Of a stretch of DNA of 64,000 bases, positions 12,301 to 24,116 are shown one piece after another; the stretch's first letter is position 1; each line of letters opens with the position of its first letter. The DNA lies in the NCBI GenBank assembly GCA_019925095.2, contig CM034395.1, positions 11,763,713 to 11,827,712 on the forward strand, written 5' to 3'. The notes below the pieces were generated by a model. It saw nothing but the letters and a program-made list of their open reading frames with translations. It was not told the origin of the DNA and did not search any database. The translations under genes were made by a program, and so were the position numbers. The DNA is from Dendrolimus kikuchii. Its lineage: Eukaryota; Arthropoda; Insecta; Lepidoptera; Lasiocampidae.

Positions 12301-12404
12301 AAGCGTTCTCTAAGAGACTCCCGAGGGCTATTTTTTGTAAAACAAATTTGGGCTCCAAGTCAGCAGCGTTGCCTAAAGTAAAATACCGTAGGACATGATA
12401 CTAT

Positions 12405-12671
12405 GAAAAAAAGTGGCAAGTGGCAGTGGACCGGTCACGTTTGCCGCAAAACCGATGGGCGATGGAGCAGACGAGTCCTGGAGTGGAGACCGCGACTCGG
12501 GAAACGTAGTGTCGGACGTCCTCTTGCCCGATGGACCGACGACTTGTGCAGGGTCGCCGGTAGGCGCTAGATTAGGAAATCATAGGACAGGGATCAGTGG
12601 CGCCGATTTGGGGTGGCCTACCTCCAGTAGTGGACTGCTGATAGTGGACTGCTGATGCCTGACGACGACGA
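12405..12671 (+). mobile_element. RTE-type LINE, 3' end with (GAC)n tail
   Basis: Translation contains the hallmark C-terminal segment of insect endonuclease/reverse-transcriptase LINEs: KWQWTGHVCRKTDGRWSRRV, then LEWRPRLGKRSVGRP and a WTDDL block. The frame breaks after the RVAG block. The copy ends in a short gac repeat (12661-12671), a common 3' terminus for RTE-like elements. The catalytic domains are missing. Confidence 0.8.
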
Positions 12672-13679
12672 CAAAAAATATATATTATATAGTTTCGCAA
12701 TATAAATAAGTACTTACAATAAAAACGATATCAAATCGAAATAATAATCCAATAAAATAAACATATGTATATAATGATTAAATCATGACTAATAATTAAT
12801 ATTTAATTTAAAAATATTTGTTCAATTACTTCCTTCCCCCAAACTCATACTAAGGCTATCTCGAGTTAGAATTTTATAGTCGCTAGGTTACAACAATGTC
12901 CCGAGTCTTAAATTATAAAGTAAGTCAATCAGAATACACATCTAATAGATGAAAAAGCAATGAGATCACAAAACAAAATTTCTGCTAGCAAAAAATTGTT
13001 CATAAAAATATGATTCACTTAATACATGTAAAAACTAGAACGTGTTCGTAAAACGCCACTTTATTCGTCGGGGTATATAACAAGACACGCAGTTTACGAC
13101 AAGAAAACCATTCGCAGCTCAATCTTCACTTGTTCCACGGGTATGATAACATTCAGATGCAGTTACTGGCTAAATTGGGCGCTTCTCTCGTTTCAAGGAG
13201 TTCCCTGCGTGTACAATATTTCGATATATAGGCGATCTGGAAATGATTTATATTTTTTAATAGATAACACAATGTAACAGGAAACTATTCAGACTAATGA
13301 GTAGGTTAATTTTAATCTAATATTATAAAATATCTGAAAATCTGATTCTTTTCTTCCTTTTACGGTTTTGTAGAGAATTAGGTAAAAACGCAACTCTTAT
13401 ATACGTGCGTCTGTCATAAACATACAAAATAGTGGCCACATGGAAATGATTTGAAAAGTGAGTAGTTTTTGTTTTTTATTTTTGATAGTTAATCTATAAA
13501 ACTTGTTTGTTGTTGGTTGTTGTATTGGTTGGTACTTGGTTGTTCCCAAAAAAAAAAAAACAAAAAAAAAAAAAAATACGACAAATTTGTTTAAGAAATT
13601 AAAAACGAAATTTAAATATAGTTTTACTAAGCTGGAAAGTTACTCGGCGCTCGCTTTCTGTTTATGGGCAATTACCACA
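12672..13679. other. AT-rich non-coding DNA
   Basis: No gene was found. A-rich tracts lie near 13548-13575. The stretch 13070-13210 is somewhat more GC-rich but has no open frame of note. Confidence 0.45.
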
Positions 13680-13760
13680 ATATGATTTCCTTTTTCGCGA
13701 CGAGTTATAATTCTAAAGAGAAGGAACGGTCAGAAACTTCTGGAGTTAGCAACATATTGC
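13680..13760 (-). mobile_element. LINE family C 3' UTR scrap
   Basis: The reverse complement resembles the gttgctggagagtttcttgc block of LINE C seen at 10255-10305 and 58345-58390. It is short and degraded. Confidence 0.4.
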
Positions 13761-14079
13761 TATAGTATAGAGTATCTTCTTTTGTAATTATGGTGGAAAA
13801 TTAATTATTATTTAATGCCTGGGCTCACGTATAAGCATTTAGTTATATACATATCAAATTCAAGCTGCTGGGATATTGCATATAAAACATGACATTTGAC
13901 ATCTTACCTTGCTTTGTCAAAGTAATTTTTACGAACTGATCAAAACGTATTAAACACCGAAATAACTTACTATTTCTAGGTGGATAGGTGGCGCTGGAAT
14001 CGGGTTCTATATTTTTAATTTTTCAGGGCAGGACAAGGTCTGCCGGAATCGCTTGTAAGTAGTAATATACAAATGACAA

Positions 14080-14370
14080 TTATAAGGTCGGTACCACACA
14101 CCCTTTGTACAGAAAATAATGGGAAGTTCGTTTATGAAATTTACATACATACATACATACATAACTTCACGCCAGTTCCCTTGCGGGGTAGGCACGAACA
14201 ACAGAGCGCCATTCAGGCTTATTCTTACACACCTCACTTGTTTCTTTGAAATTCATAAGTAACATTTATGAAATTTACCATGCTAATAACCTAACCCGGT
14301 ACTTCTGCGTTGCAGTGAGCTAGGCGGATAAAGGTTTAGCACCACTTAATCAAAAAGGCCGTCATGATAA
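14080..14370 (-). mobile_element. tRNA-derived SINE, family S, copy 3 (interrupted)
   Basis: The reverse complement aligns with the better copies at 54667-54904 and 38697-38943 through the head (tggttgag-like), the cactgcaacgcagag core and the gaaagttcgtttacgaaattt block. It is split by a 120-bp LINE tail at 14145-14264 whose target duplication lies in the SINE body. The B box is decayed. Confidence 0.6.
14145..14264 (-). mobile_element. LINE 3' tail with (CATA)n end, 120 bp
   Basis: Shares cttcacgccagttcccttgc and the rest of its body with the insertions at 44242-44531 and 59473-59561. It is flanked by a 14-bp direct repeat (tttatgaaatttac) at 14131-14144 and 14265-14278. The microsatellite end lies on the left, so the sense strand is minus and the copy is severely 5'-truncated. 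The longer copy at 44.2 kb shows the LINE coding end. Confidence 0.85.
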
Positions 14371-15964
14371 ATAAAACTACGCCGACTTGTTAATTTTATT
14401 TATTTACTTTTAATTTTTGTTCAATTTAGACTAAATAAAATCTTTAACAATACACATTGACACTTGACATCTTTGTCTTCCGTAATCACGGCTACTCAAA
14501 AGTGGCTGAAACGCTTAAAATCGTTTAAACGTATTTTTTTATTATGTAAAAAAATAAGAAAATATTAAGGCCATCATAATTAAGTATAATCGTGGTTCAC
14601 AATTTTTTAAATGTTACCTCATCTAGTATTTACCTATCTAAGGGTAGACAAAGGGTGCGTCGTCCGTGAAATATTTTACGATTCCTGAGACATAAGCCTT
14701 TCGGGTAGGGCTGAACCTTCGCGTATTCGTCCCTATTTGGTGATTTGTAAAGATGTAGTATGTAGTTCCCCTGCTGAGATATGTTCTTTTTACATGAATT
14801 GTGTAATTCTCGCCCTAATACAGCTTGATTTACGGTATTCGTAGCATAACCTTACAAATATTGGACAAATGCGTGTCAGTCCTCGCACAATGAAGGTTTT
14901 CATAGAGGTGACCAGATGAACACGAATGGGTATTCTGTCGAAGCAAACATTATTTTGGAAGTTTAACTTGATGCTGCCCCGCGAATATGAGCGAAAGTAG
15001 TAGAAACCCCGAAATGCCCTGAAAGGAATAAGGAATTCGGGAGGATTGCCGCATTCCCCGTTTTCACATATACAACACAGTTAACCGATACATGGTAGCT
15101 AGCGCGAGGACCGTTTATTCAGGAACAAAACATTGGTGTTCAAGTGCCGCGGCGGAGCTCAGGTGCTATTATAGTTTTAATCGGAAAAGGGCGCACGTGC
15201 AGCGCCGTGTGCTTTGAACCGGTCGAATTTTAAGAACATTGTTGTGATATTTCAAGATCTAACTAAAGATACCTTCATATATGATTATATGTACATATAT
15301 ACCTATAGATATATTTAAAATTTATATGTCACTGTAGCACATTACTTTAGATATATTTACACATTTATTTTTACTTATACATTTTTTATTTCAGGAAACA
15401 TGTCCCGTAGTCATAATGCATAATATTTATACTAGAATAATTACAATTGTAACTAGTTAGATAAATATACGATACACATACATACATACACTCGTATTAA
15501 CATACAGAAGCTATAACTTCATACATGTAATTTATTACTATGTCGATTTCACAAAAGCCAAAAATCATGTTGTATTTAAATTATAGGCATAATATAGATG
15601 AGAATTTATGGAAAATCTAAAAAGTTGTTTTCAACATTAAACTGCTAAGGCAAAAATATTGGATCTGAGGTCGGCATATAGGTACATGTGTACCTATATA
15701 TACATATGTCGTGTAACAGATGCCGCATGCCATTCCTGATGATCTCTGTTCGATCATGTTTACTGTCTAGAGAATTAGGACAATTAATCCCTTTGTGATT
15801 TCACTCAGTTTACGCAAACCGTACCTACAGGCTTAGTCAGTAGGAGGCAATAGAATGGGTGACCACTGAATAATTCAAACTTCTTGAGGATCTAAAAGAA
15901 TAAGAAATTCAAGTACTTAAATTCACATTATTATTCCATTCAGGTGTTACATGTGTTTTGACAT
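14371..15964. other. Non-coding DNA with one GC-richer patch
   Basis: No gene was seen. At about 15100-15230 the base composition rises and includes gtgccgcggcggagctc. This is unusual for the surroundings and could be an old insertion, a non-coding exon or a regulatory patch; nothing decides between these. Confidence 0.4.
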
Positions 15965-16145
15965 TTTTTTTATTGTATGACTGTTCAACAGACAGTCAGT
16001 CGGCCCACCTGATAAAAAGTGGTTGAACATTTGTAGCACCAAAGATGCAACCACTGTGCTGCCGCTCTTAAAAAGGAGACTGGAACCTGGCTACTAATGC
16101 CGGCCGGAACACAGTTTAAAGTTGTTATGGCGGCATACTCTAGAA
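15965..16145 (-). mobile_element. SINE-like repeat, family A
   Basis: Begins with a T-run and follows the family A order (cagacagtcagtcggcccac, then the ctgccgctctta and gagactggaacctgg blocks) to the cggcatactctag segment. It is truncated relative to the 300-bp copies at 48 kb. Confidence 0.7.
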
Positions 16146-17040
16146 ATATTAATGAAAAAAAAACGAGTTTTATGTTATTTAGCGTAGCGATGAAGCCAGC
16201 CTTTTGGGCATGCTTCCATCTGGCAGCGATTTCTCACATAGTCTATACTAAGGGCCGCTTGCATAACGATCGCCTTTAAATGAAATTAGTTAATCATATT
16301 AAACTGCATAAATACGTTTTACACAAAACGAATTGACAGTTCTTTAAATGTATTTAGCGGCATATTTTGCGTTGTGCAAGACGCTAATTGTATTTAAGGG
16401 TGTTAAATACGTTTTGTGTTTCTTAAATAAATTTAAGCAACCTTATGCAAGTGGCCCTAAGTATAAGGCCCTATTTATAAGTTATACTGTAAAAATAAAT
16501 AAATAAATAATTTGGATTTGTTTTAGAAATAATCAGGCCCGTATTTATTTTTTTATATTAAAACTAAATGAACAGAATATTAAGATTTTTCTAAAATAAA
16601 CTAAAAATCTTGATATTTGACTTAACAAGTTTTTTAAGATAATACATTAAAGAAACCAAGACTTGATTTTAGAAATACAACAGTCTCTTGGCCATTAAAG
16701 TAATTGATTCGATAAGACATGGGAAAAGTTTCTATTTGACAAGGGACCGGACTGTATGAGTAACGTGGAAACCTGCAGAATTGAAAAGGGAAATAGGTTT
16801 ATTCAGTCTTTATTTTACGAATAATAAACGGGGTTTCAGGATCCCCTGAGTATGGGCTCTCAGCGCTCCAGCTCATGATTTTTTATGTTTTAAAAGACCT
16901 ATTGTACGATTCTTCAGCTATTTTAATAGGAAAAACACTTTTATATAATCGTCATGTCTGTTTGTCCGTTTGTCAATATATCAATTTATCAGGTCGCGGC
17001 AAATTTTCTCAAAAAATATTGGATTTTTGTTTTGAAATAT
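16146..17040. other. AT-rich non-coding DNA
   Basis: Nothing recognisable was found. Short open frames such as 16875-17072 lack domains. Confidence 0.45.
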
Positions 17041-18410
17041 GGTTTTTTTATTGCCTTTGGCAGTCAAACTAGCAGACAACCCACTCGATGGAAGGTGGTT
17101 ACCAACGCTTATGGACGTTTGCAACATCAGGGGCTATTGGGAATTTTATAATGCCCTTCTTAAACGACCCCATGTCATAGCGTAGAGGGAAAACCTTGGC
17201 GGGAAGTTACCTGCCGATCATTGTAGTACGTGGAACAAACATTCGAACGGCGCGACGCTGGATGGAGTCGAGGGGTCAGTCTGGTAAGCTGGTACCACGT
17301 CCCACTAGTGTGAACAGTATTCCATATGTGGCCTAATTTGCGCTTTTTAAAGCGCAAGTCTTTGCCGTGGGGTGCAGTACTACTTGAATCGGTTTAGTAC
17401 ATTAGGCTTTTTGGAGGCAAGTTTAGCCTTACCTTCTAGATGACCCCGAAACTGCAAGTCGTTCGTTATGTCGAGGCCAAGGGTCCCGATACTATTGGAG
17501 ATAGTAAGAGGTATTTCTTGGAACTGTGGCGCAGGGACAAATGGGCTCCTTTCGGCAGAAAATGCGCAGACCTGTGTCTTTGTGGCATTAAACTGGACAA
17601 GATTTTGTCATCCCCATTCAAAAACTCGCTCCAGGGAGTTTTCTACTTTGGACACGAATCTGATCCGGCTCTCTTCCACTAGCGAACGAGGGGCATTATT
17701 ATTATTATATCTGGTGTCATCTGTACTGTCATCCGCATAGCAATGAATGTTCTTTATAGACAACAGATCAGTAATGTGCAGGATGAACAATGTCGGTGAC
17801 AGTACACCAGCACACACCACCAGCGTTGATGATGATGATACGTTTGATGGTTGAGCAGCAACCGTGAACGTGAACTTAACGCTGCGCCCACCAAGAAAGC
17901 TATGGCAGAAGCCATATTGCCGGTCGTTGATTTGCCGGTAATCCTCAAGGTAACCCAGAAGTTGCCCGTTCACAATTTGCTTTATCACTTATGAAAGCAA
18001 GGAAGTTATCACTATAGGCTAAAATTTGGACGAGTCAGTTCTATCACCCTTTTTTGAGATAGTATGAACTAGGGCATCCTACCACAAAGACGGGACACAG
18101 CTAGTAGTGTAAGAGAGTGTAAAAGACGGGTTAGGACTGAAGAAAGCTCTAGAGCACATATCCTGAGCACAACAGCTGGCATACCGTGAAGCTCAGACGA
18201 CTTCTTGACGTCGAGGGAGCTAAGAGCTCTATGAACCGCTTTTTGGGTAAAACGGACCTCTTTCATAGAGCTCACACATCGCGGAACATTACGCGAAGTC
18301 GCTCCGCCGTCGTTAAGTGTCGAATTGGTCGCAAAGTTGTTGCCTAAATTGTATGTATCTATTTCTGTATAAACCAATTGGGCGTTTGCTGTGCGCAAAG
18401 ATGGAAAGGA
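17041..18410 (-). pseudogene. Jockey-like LINE reverse transcriptase, decayed
   Basis: On the minus strand, 18398-18069 carries the N-terminal RT block (fragment SSLDVKKSSELHGMPAVVLR). The region 17988-17608 carries the later RT block with LSPTLFILHITDLL and the catalytic CYADDS (codons near 17730-17744). Downstream, 17357-17175 gives the HIWNTVHTSGTWYQL-like post-RT region. The element ends at a T-run near 17041 whose adjacent 60 bp match the family A SINE tail. Frameshifts and stops break it between and within blocks, and the endonuclease domain is missing. The native enzyme reverse-transcribes its own RNA at a nicked target; this copy cannot be active. Confidence 0.85.
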
Positions 18411-19861
18411 CAGATGTTGACGGATAGATGTTTTGAAATCGAAAATTCACTCAAAATTGAAAAAACAATTTAATTTGGAAATCTATTTGAATAAGAAAGG
18501 TTAACTAGTTTTTCAAATATACCTACATTTTCAAATAATTATTTTTAAGTGGGCTGTAGGTAAATAGTAAAAATAGTGATTGTGGGATGAGTGACCTCTA
18601 CGGAACTTTTTACAATAGTCAAAACATTATCCTGAGCGGGGTGTATTTAACAAATAACGGGGACTTAAACTCAAAGTCATAAGACTACAGTTCAAATTTA
18701 GTAAATATGTCTAGGTACTATGTATCGAGTACAACTCAGCCATTGGCAAGTTACTAATATTTACAAAGCATATTTATGAAGAACTTCTATTGTGAAATTC
18801 TGTAGAAAACAACACTTAAACAAGCAGGAAACAAAAAGCAATATATAAACTTTATGAAAACATAAATTTGAATCGTAGAAATAATGGTCAGTGTTACAAT
18901 CTGAAACGAACTAGTTAAACAAAACGTGTTTTAACGTATCTACTTTTATATTACAACCAACAAACACCCCTCTTTTGTGAAACGACACAGAAATGCAGTG
19001 AAAATATAAAAATATTGCTCGTAGTGAGATGCGAGTTGCATCAACTCCCCCCGGGCGCGATTTGGACAAACCACGCACTGTTTGCCTTAGACGTTGCGAT
19101 TAATGTATAATTATGAAAATGAGTTTATTTCCATACTTGTTTACTTATATGTTTATTTCCCTTCTTCACGGCCTTAGATATAAACCGTAAAATATGATAT
19201 TTTCAACGTTCGGTTTATTTTGTTAGTTGCATAATATAGTAAGTACTCGTTTTATCCCTAAGATTTTGTGTTCTGACAAAACAAGGTACTAAAATATAAG
19301 CGAGTGAAGGAAGGTGGTCTAACTTGGCGGTTATATAAGTTGTCATATTTATATACAACGTTATTTAATCAATGAATTATGAATATAACACAATTTGTTA
19401 GAAATGAATATTTCTTTTTAAAGTGATAACCGTGGTTCTAATTTGAAAGGAATGTTACTTATTATTTATATTAGTTAGAGAGTATTAAGATGTATTTTGA
19501 TTAAAAATACCTCGTAGTAATTGTAATTGATGAATTGATTTAAATTTATCAAATATTTTTTAAATAGCTTAATAATTACCATCAAACGCGGCATGGGCTT
19601 TTTCAAGTGCGTAGCTGAGGCAGACGGCCCAGTGCGGCCGTAACTTCACGCGCGGCCGCCGACGGTAACGAGCAGCCACATAAAACAAAATGCCAGCACA
19701 GAAGGGATCCTCTAAATTTGGTTAAATGCCAAATAAACTGCGAATTGCTTCGCCATTTATGAAAAAAAGGTTCTAGATTTGGGCCCCTTTTACTGCCAGT
19801 ACATATGCTACCTTTTCAAGATAAATGTGTATTTATCATATTGTGATTATGTTATTGATAT
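18411..19861. other. AT-rich non-coding DNA with two GC-rich patches
   Basis: No open gene was found. Patches at about 19020-19090 (ccccccgggcgcg) and 19590-19690 (gcggccgccgacgg) stand out from the AT-rich background. They have no convincing coding frame and could be old insertions or conserved non-coding elements. Confidence 0.4.
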
Positions 19862-20571
19862 TGTAGCGAGTGATGGTGGAACAATATAGTTAGTTTAAGA
19901 CTTTTAAGAAAAAGGTAGAAAACTCTGGAAGGAAAAGATAAGGACGGATATATTTTAGAAAGCGATAAACAATGAACGAAAGTTCTAGAATAGAAAGTTC
20001 GGGAAGGAAAAGTCAGAGATAGATAGATGTTAGAAAGGGATAGATAGTAAATAAAAGAATAACTAAAAGAAGATCGAAATTATGGGTTCCAGAAAATTCT
20101 TCCGGGTATATAAGTAGCGTAAAGCGCGCTTACCGGGCAGTCATAGATGTTACACTGCGGGCAATTAGAGTTGAGTCAGTTCAAGACGGTGAAGCGACAA
20201 GTGCGATACGGAATAGTTGGAAGAGAAGTTCAACAGAAGACAGTGACGAGTTTAGTGGTGAATTTAGTGAAAAGTTTAGTGGACAGTTCAGTGAAGGAGA
20301 AGTTTAGCGTAGTTTAAGGGGAAATCCAGAAGCGAGATACACGCGGTAATTCGGAGGAGTACACTGTAGTAGCAGGAGGTGGTCTACGCAATATCGGTGA
20401 CGGTATTGTGAGTGAGACAATTTATCGACGGGACAGTGCGTCGTTAGTTGTGCGTGTAGGGGCAACCCTGCGGAGAGGAATCACGTACGGCTGTGTATGT
20501 CAAAGAAAGCGTTTTGTTAAAAACTGGTGTTTTCTTTCAACCCTAAGTGCGCACCCCGCTCGCACGTAACA
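19862..20571 (+). mobile_element. Solo LTR (710 bp), gypsy-like, copy 1
   Basis: The segment starts TGTAGCG, ends GTAACA and is flanked by ATAT on both sides (19858-19861 and 20572-20575). A homologous segment with the same ends and the same ATAT flanks is at 61455-62073. TG...CA ends, a 4-bp duplication and an internal TATA box identify an LTR; an ATAT target is known for some insect gypsy-group elements. No gag or pol lies next to it, so it is a solo LTR left by recombination. It carries a 75-bp-period direct repeat (starts 19927 and 20002) that copy 2 has only once. Confidence 0.88.
20107..20113 (+). promoter_or_regulatory. LTR TATA box
   Basis: TATATAA is followed about 25-30 bp downstream by cgggcagtcat, an initiator-like site. 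The same spacing is kept in the second LTR (61626-61632), so this is probably the LTR core promoter, pointing right. Confidence 0.65.
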
Positions 20572-21292
20572 ATATAAAAATTTTATGTATAAAAGTACAA
20601 GTGTGTGTGTGTGTACAATATACATGTATTTAGGATTATTTTCAAAGTTCGTCATTATGAGTTTTCGGACTTAACCTATGGTAAAAATATATAGCTACAA
20701 AATCGTAGTAGGTTACTAAATGATAAATCAGGTTTCGTGTCCTGGCAGAGGATATGACTCCATCCCTGAGTGTTATTTTTAGCTTATTGCTACAAATGCC
20801 AGCGTACCTGCTGTCAATATTAAAGAAGACATTGCAAGCAAGCTTTTAAAGAAATAGTAAGTGGGACGTGCATACGACGATTCTTTACCGTAAAAATATG
20901 AAAACTTTCCTAGCAGTTGGACCGTTACGGACAGATCATTTATAAAATTTATCTCAATTTAATTTCTGCTCGATATAGCCATTATAATCATCATCATCAT
21001 TTGGGCGTTAATAACCGCTTCCATTCGAAGTGTTTTCTTTGTAGCCAGGGATCTAGTTTTCTGCTTTTTCTTTTTTACTTCGCGCGGTCTCCTGCATCTC
21101 TTATTGTGAGACCATTGGTTTGCATGTCATATCTCACGGTGAGAATCAAGCATTTATTGATTTTCTTGGATCTATCCCTTCTATTGGAACCTGACGTACA
21201 TGTGGTAGAACCATATTGGGATCAATATTTTGATTACTGAAAGCAGCGGCGACTCGATCGGTGTGATACCACTCTTTTCCAGAATATCGGCG
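20572..21292. other. Non-coding DNA with short repeats
   Basis: Contains a (GT)n run near 20600-20614. An atcatcatcatc run at about 20988-20999 begins a region with a 107-codon + strand open frame (20917-21240) that has no recognisable domain. The run could be the 3' tail of an RTE-type LINE on the minus strand, but no coding match was seen. Confidence 0.4.
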
Positions 21293-21440
21293 TGAAATGA
21301 TTAGCCTTGAGCTAATCAAGTTTCATAGGATGAATGAGTATTCCGGTGGCTTACTTTTCCCTCTCCTCTATCCGCTATGCCATCTCCCTTACTATCCCAT
21401 TCCTCATATCCCGTCCGTCCTATCCTACACTAAAAACTGG
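21293..21440 (-). repeat. Dispersed repeat, family B
   Basis: Reverse complement of the block at 5925-6075: gctcaaggctaat, catcctatgaaa, and then a ggaatgggata-rich stretch in the same order. Confidence 0.6.
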
Positions 21441-21494
21441 AAACGTGTTTGCATCGTCCGTGATGTTGCAAACATCGATAGATGACGGTAACTA

Positions 21495-21735
21495 CTTTTT
21501 TTATTGCATGAGTTCAGCAGACAGGCAGATGGCCCACTGGTGGAAAGCGGTTACCGTTGTCTATGGACGTTCGCAACACCAAAGGTCCCACTAATGCTCT
21601 GCTGCTCTCTAAATTGAGATTGGACTCTGGCCTTTAATGCTGGAACACAACTTAGGGCTATTATGGCGATATAATCTAGACCAGGGGTAGTAGCCATCCA
21701 GACGGGCAAATGCCCTACCATCTGGCAATACTTTA
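21495..21735 (-). mobile_element. SINE-like repeat, family A
   Basis: Starts at a T-run and follows the family order: gagttcagcagacaggcaga, the gaaagcggttaccg block, then the ctgctgctctc and ataatctagaccaggggt blocks. It faces a + sense copy at 21950-22192. Confidence 0.75.
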
Positions 21736-21949
21736 CATTAAATGGGCCATATGCCTGTTTGCGAGCTTCGGCCAACAAAAAACCTGGTAGAGGCAGCACG
21801 GCTAGACATTCATTCCCCACACAACTAGCCGATATGAGAGTAAGCGACTCTCTTGCAGTTTGTTTGCTATTTAAAGGACGTGAAGACTGCCATGGATGCG
21901 GGATTTCTTGACTTTAGCTCACTAAAACTATGGACGTAGAATAAATATG

Positions 21950-22192
21950 CTCTTGCAGGAACGGAGAAAGAATACAATTTCCTGCGATTGGGCGGCCTGT
22001 CGTAAGACGCGACAAAACAACCCATAGCCAGGTGGTAGGGTATTTGCCTGTCTGGTCTAGCGTATGCCGCCATAACAACCTTCAGTTGTGTTTCGGCATT
22101 AGTGGCCTGGTTCCGGTCTGCCTTTAGAGAGCGACAGTACATTGGTAGCACCAGTGGTCTGCCTGTCTGCTGAACTCACGCAAAAAATATAT
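21950..22192 (+). mobile_element. SINE-like repeat, family A, opposite orientation
   Basis: Starts at gcaggaacggagaaag and ends at ctgctgaactcacgcaaaaa, giving the family A sense strand as + with its 3' A-run at 22191. With the copy at 21495-21735 it makes an inverted pair with about 215 bp between the arms, the same layout as at 2.3-2.8 kb. Confidence 0.75.
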
Positions 22193-23683
22193 AAATAATA
22201 GGAATGACAATCACTTAGCGAGAAATTTAACTCTGAAAAACTTGACATTTAGACCAAGTCACTCAAGAATTCAAAGGCTTACTATTTATTTTTAATGTTT
22301 CAAAAAGCTAAAGAGGTAAAATAACCTTTGGCGCCGGTCATCTACTCATATACGATTTATAAGCTTTTCGGAGATACTTTTTTACATTCATTGTCATTAC
22401 ACGTAATTCTTTTTCTATAGAAGAAGAACACCAGGATGGTTATTCCTTCATCGGCAGTCATAAAATTCTATTAGGTTTTGAACGTCAGGCATTGTGATAT
22501 ACCAATTACTTTGGGATGACAAGTACAATAGTATTGATCTATTAAGGTTAGAACTACATAAGGCACACGTCGGGCACGTATACCGATATGGACACGGCGG
22601 AGCACATACATTTTAAAAGTACGTCTAGCTGTATAGTGTGCATTACATCCACGCCATGCGTTACAACGCGACACCGATCTAGCGATTCCAGACTCTTTAA
22701 GTTCTTAGTTATTCGGAAACAAGCGCGAAATGCGTAACACACGGGCATTTGTGTTTGTTAGATACACCAACCAACCTTTTACTTGTAAAACGTCTCAGAC
22801 GTGTGCGTCAGCCTAATGTAGTTCTCTCTTCAGTGTACTATACAATTAATAAAAAATGTAAAAAATTAATTAATTCAAATCGAAGTATCGGAATATTCAT
22901 AACGGTACGGCGTATATTCAATTTCTTCCTCCTTTGTTAATTGTTGTTTTGACTTTTAATTTAAATACGAAAAAGGTTATAGATTAAAGTTTATATACAT
23001 CAACAACATTGTTTTTTCGAGAATAATTAAAAGTATATAAATCAGTTTTTCGTAACAATAGAAGACTTCAGTTTATTTTTATACAGATTGCGTGATGTAT
23101 ATCCAAAGGTAAGGTAAATTATTACTAACACATAAGGAGCAGTAAAGTCCAAATATACGTATCATAAATACAAAAGTTTTTAAAGCACTGTCCCTTTTCA
23201 AACTACTAACAGTTTTAGGATAAGATTACAAATAACTTAGTTAAACTGAGAACGCCACAAACAGCTTATGTAATTAAAAAAAAATTACGTAACTTTAATG
23301 TAAACTAAACTGTGATCATTATGAAACAAATTAATATTGGCCAAATTATAAATTAATTCCTCTTTGATGATTCGTAGGTAATTAGAGTTTTGTAGCCAAT
23401 TTGGCAAATACTGAAACCTTGTATAGTATAACAATTGCCTGTTCATCTGTTTCTTTCTGAAGACTGTCATAGTATTTTTGTTTCACTTTATATAAACGCG
23501 TGGGGTATAGTAGTCAGATCTTAAAACATAATGATGTTCGTTTTTTGAACTATGAGGTGGAAAGCCCTGAAAAATTCTATCTTTTCTTTCACCTTCTCCC
23601 AATTATTTGGTGTCGGCATAGCATGTCATTCTATTCCATATTCCCTTATTATATATATTCCTCTACGACATACGTCCTTAAAA
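22193..23683. other. AT-rich non-coding DNA
   Basis: No gene or repeat was recognised. Open frames here are short and without domains. Confidence 0.45.
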
Positions 23684-24005
23684 TCCCTATTAAGATTATA
23701 AATGTGAAAGTAATTCTGCGTGTCTGTCTGTTACGCTTTCACGGAAAAACTATTGACTGGATCGATGTGGCTGAAACTATATATATATTTTTGATGACGA
23801 GGATGGCATTTGGCATTTGTCAAGTTTTGTCATTTGTATAGTTTACAAATAGATGGGAGATGGGATAGTTTGCGATATAAAATGAATTGATTCTCCCGGG
23901 GGCCAATACATAAAAATTTAATACAGCATAACCTGTACCGCCTGCTCTTTAAACAAGAGGTACACACTTGAGGTTGACCCGCGGTGTAGCCGCGGGGTAA
24001 ACTCG
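23684..24005 (+). mobile_element. Helitron-like non-autonomous element, copy 1
   Basis: The 5' end reads A|TCCCTATTAAG and continues into ttataaatgtgaaagtaatt, matching the copy at 57505. Near the 3' end lies a perfect 7-bp hairpin, CCCGCGG-TGTAG-CCGCGGG, followed by gtaaact, as expected just upstream of a Helitron CTRR end. In this copy the terminal CTAG seen at 58298 reads CGTC. No terminal inverted repeats or target duplication are present. It is shorter than the 797-bp relative. Confidence 0.75.
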
Positions 24006-24116
24006 TCTTTGCATAAATAATGGTGGTATTTTTTTTAAACAAAACCATAGAAGAATAACAACAAATTTACAAAATATAGTAATTTTTATGTTTTACTTGA
24101 CACTAACTTTAAGTTG

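Noticed and set aside
20917..21240. 107-codon open frame that could be a small secreted protein
   Set aside because: No signal peptide, no known domain, contains a His run from an (atc)n repeat, and no splice or promoter context.
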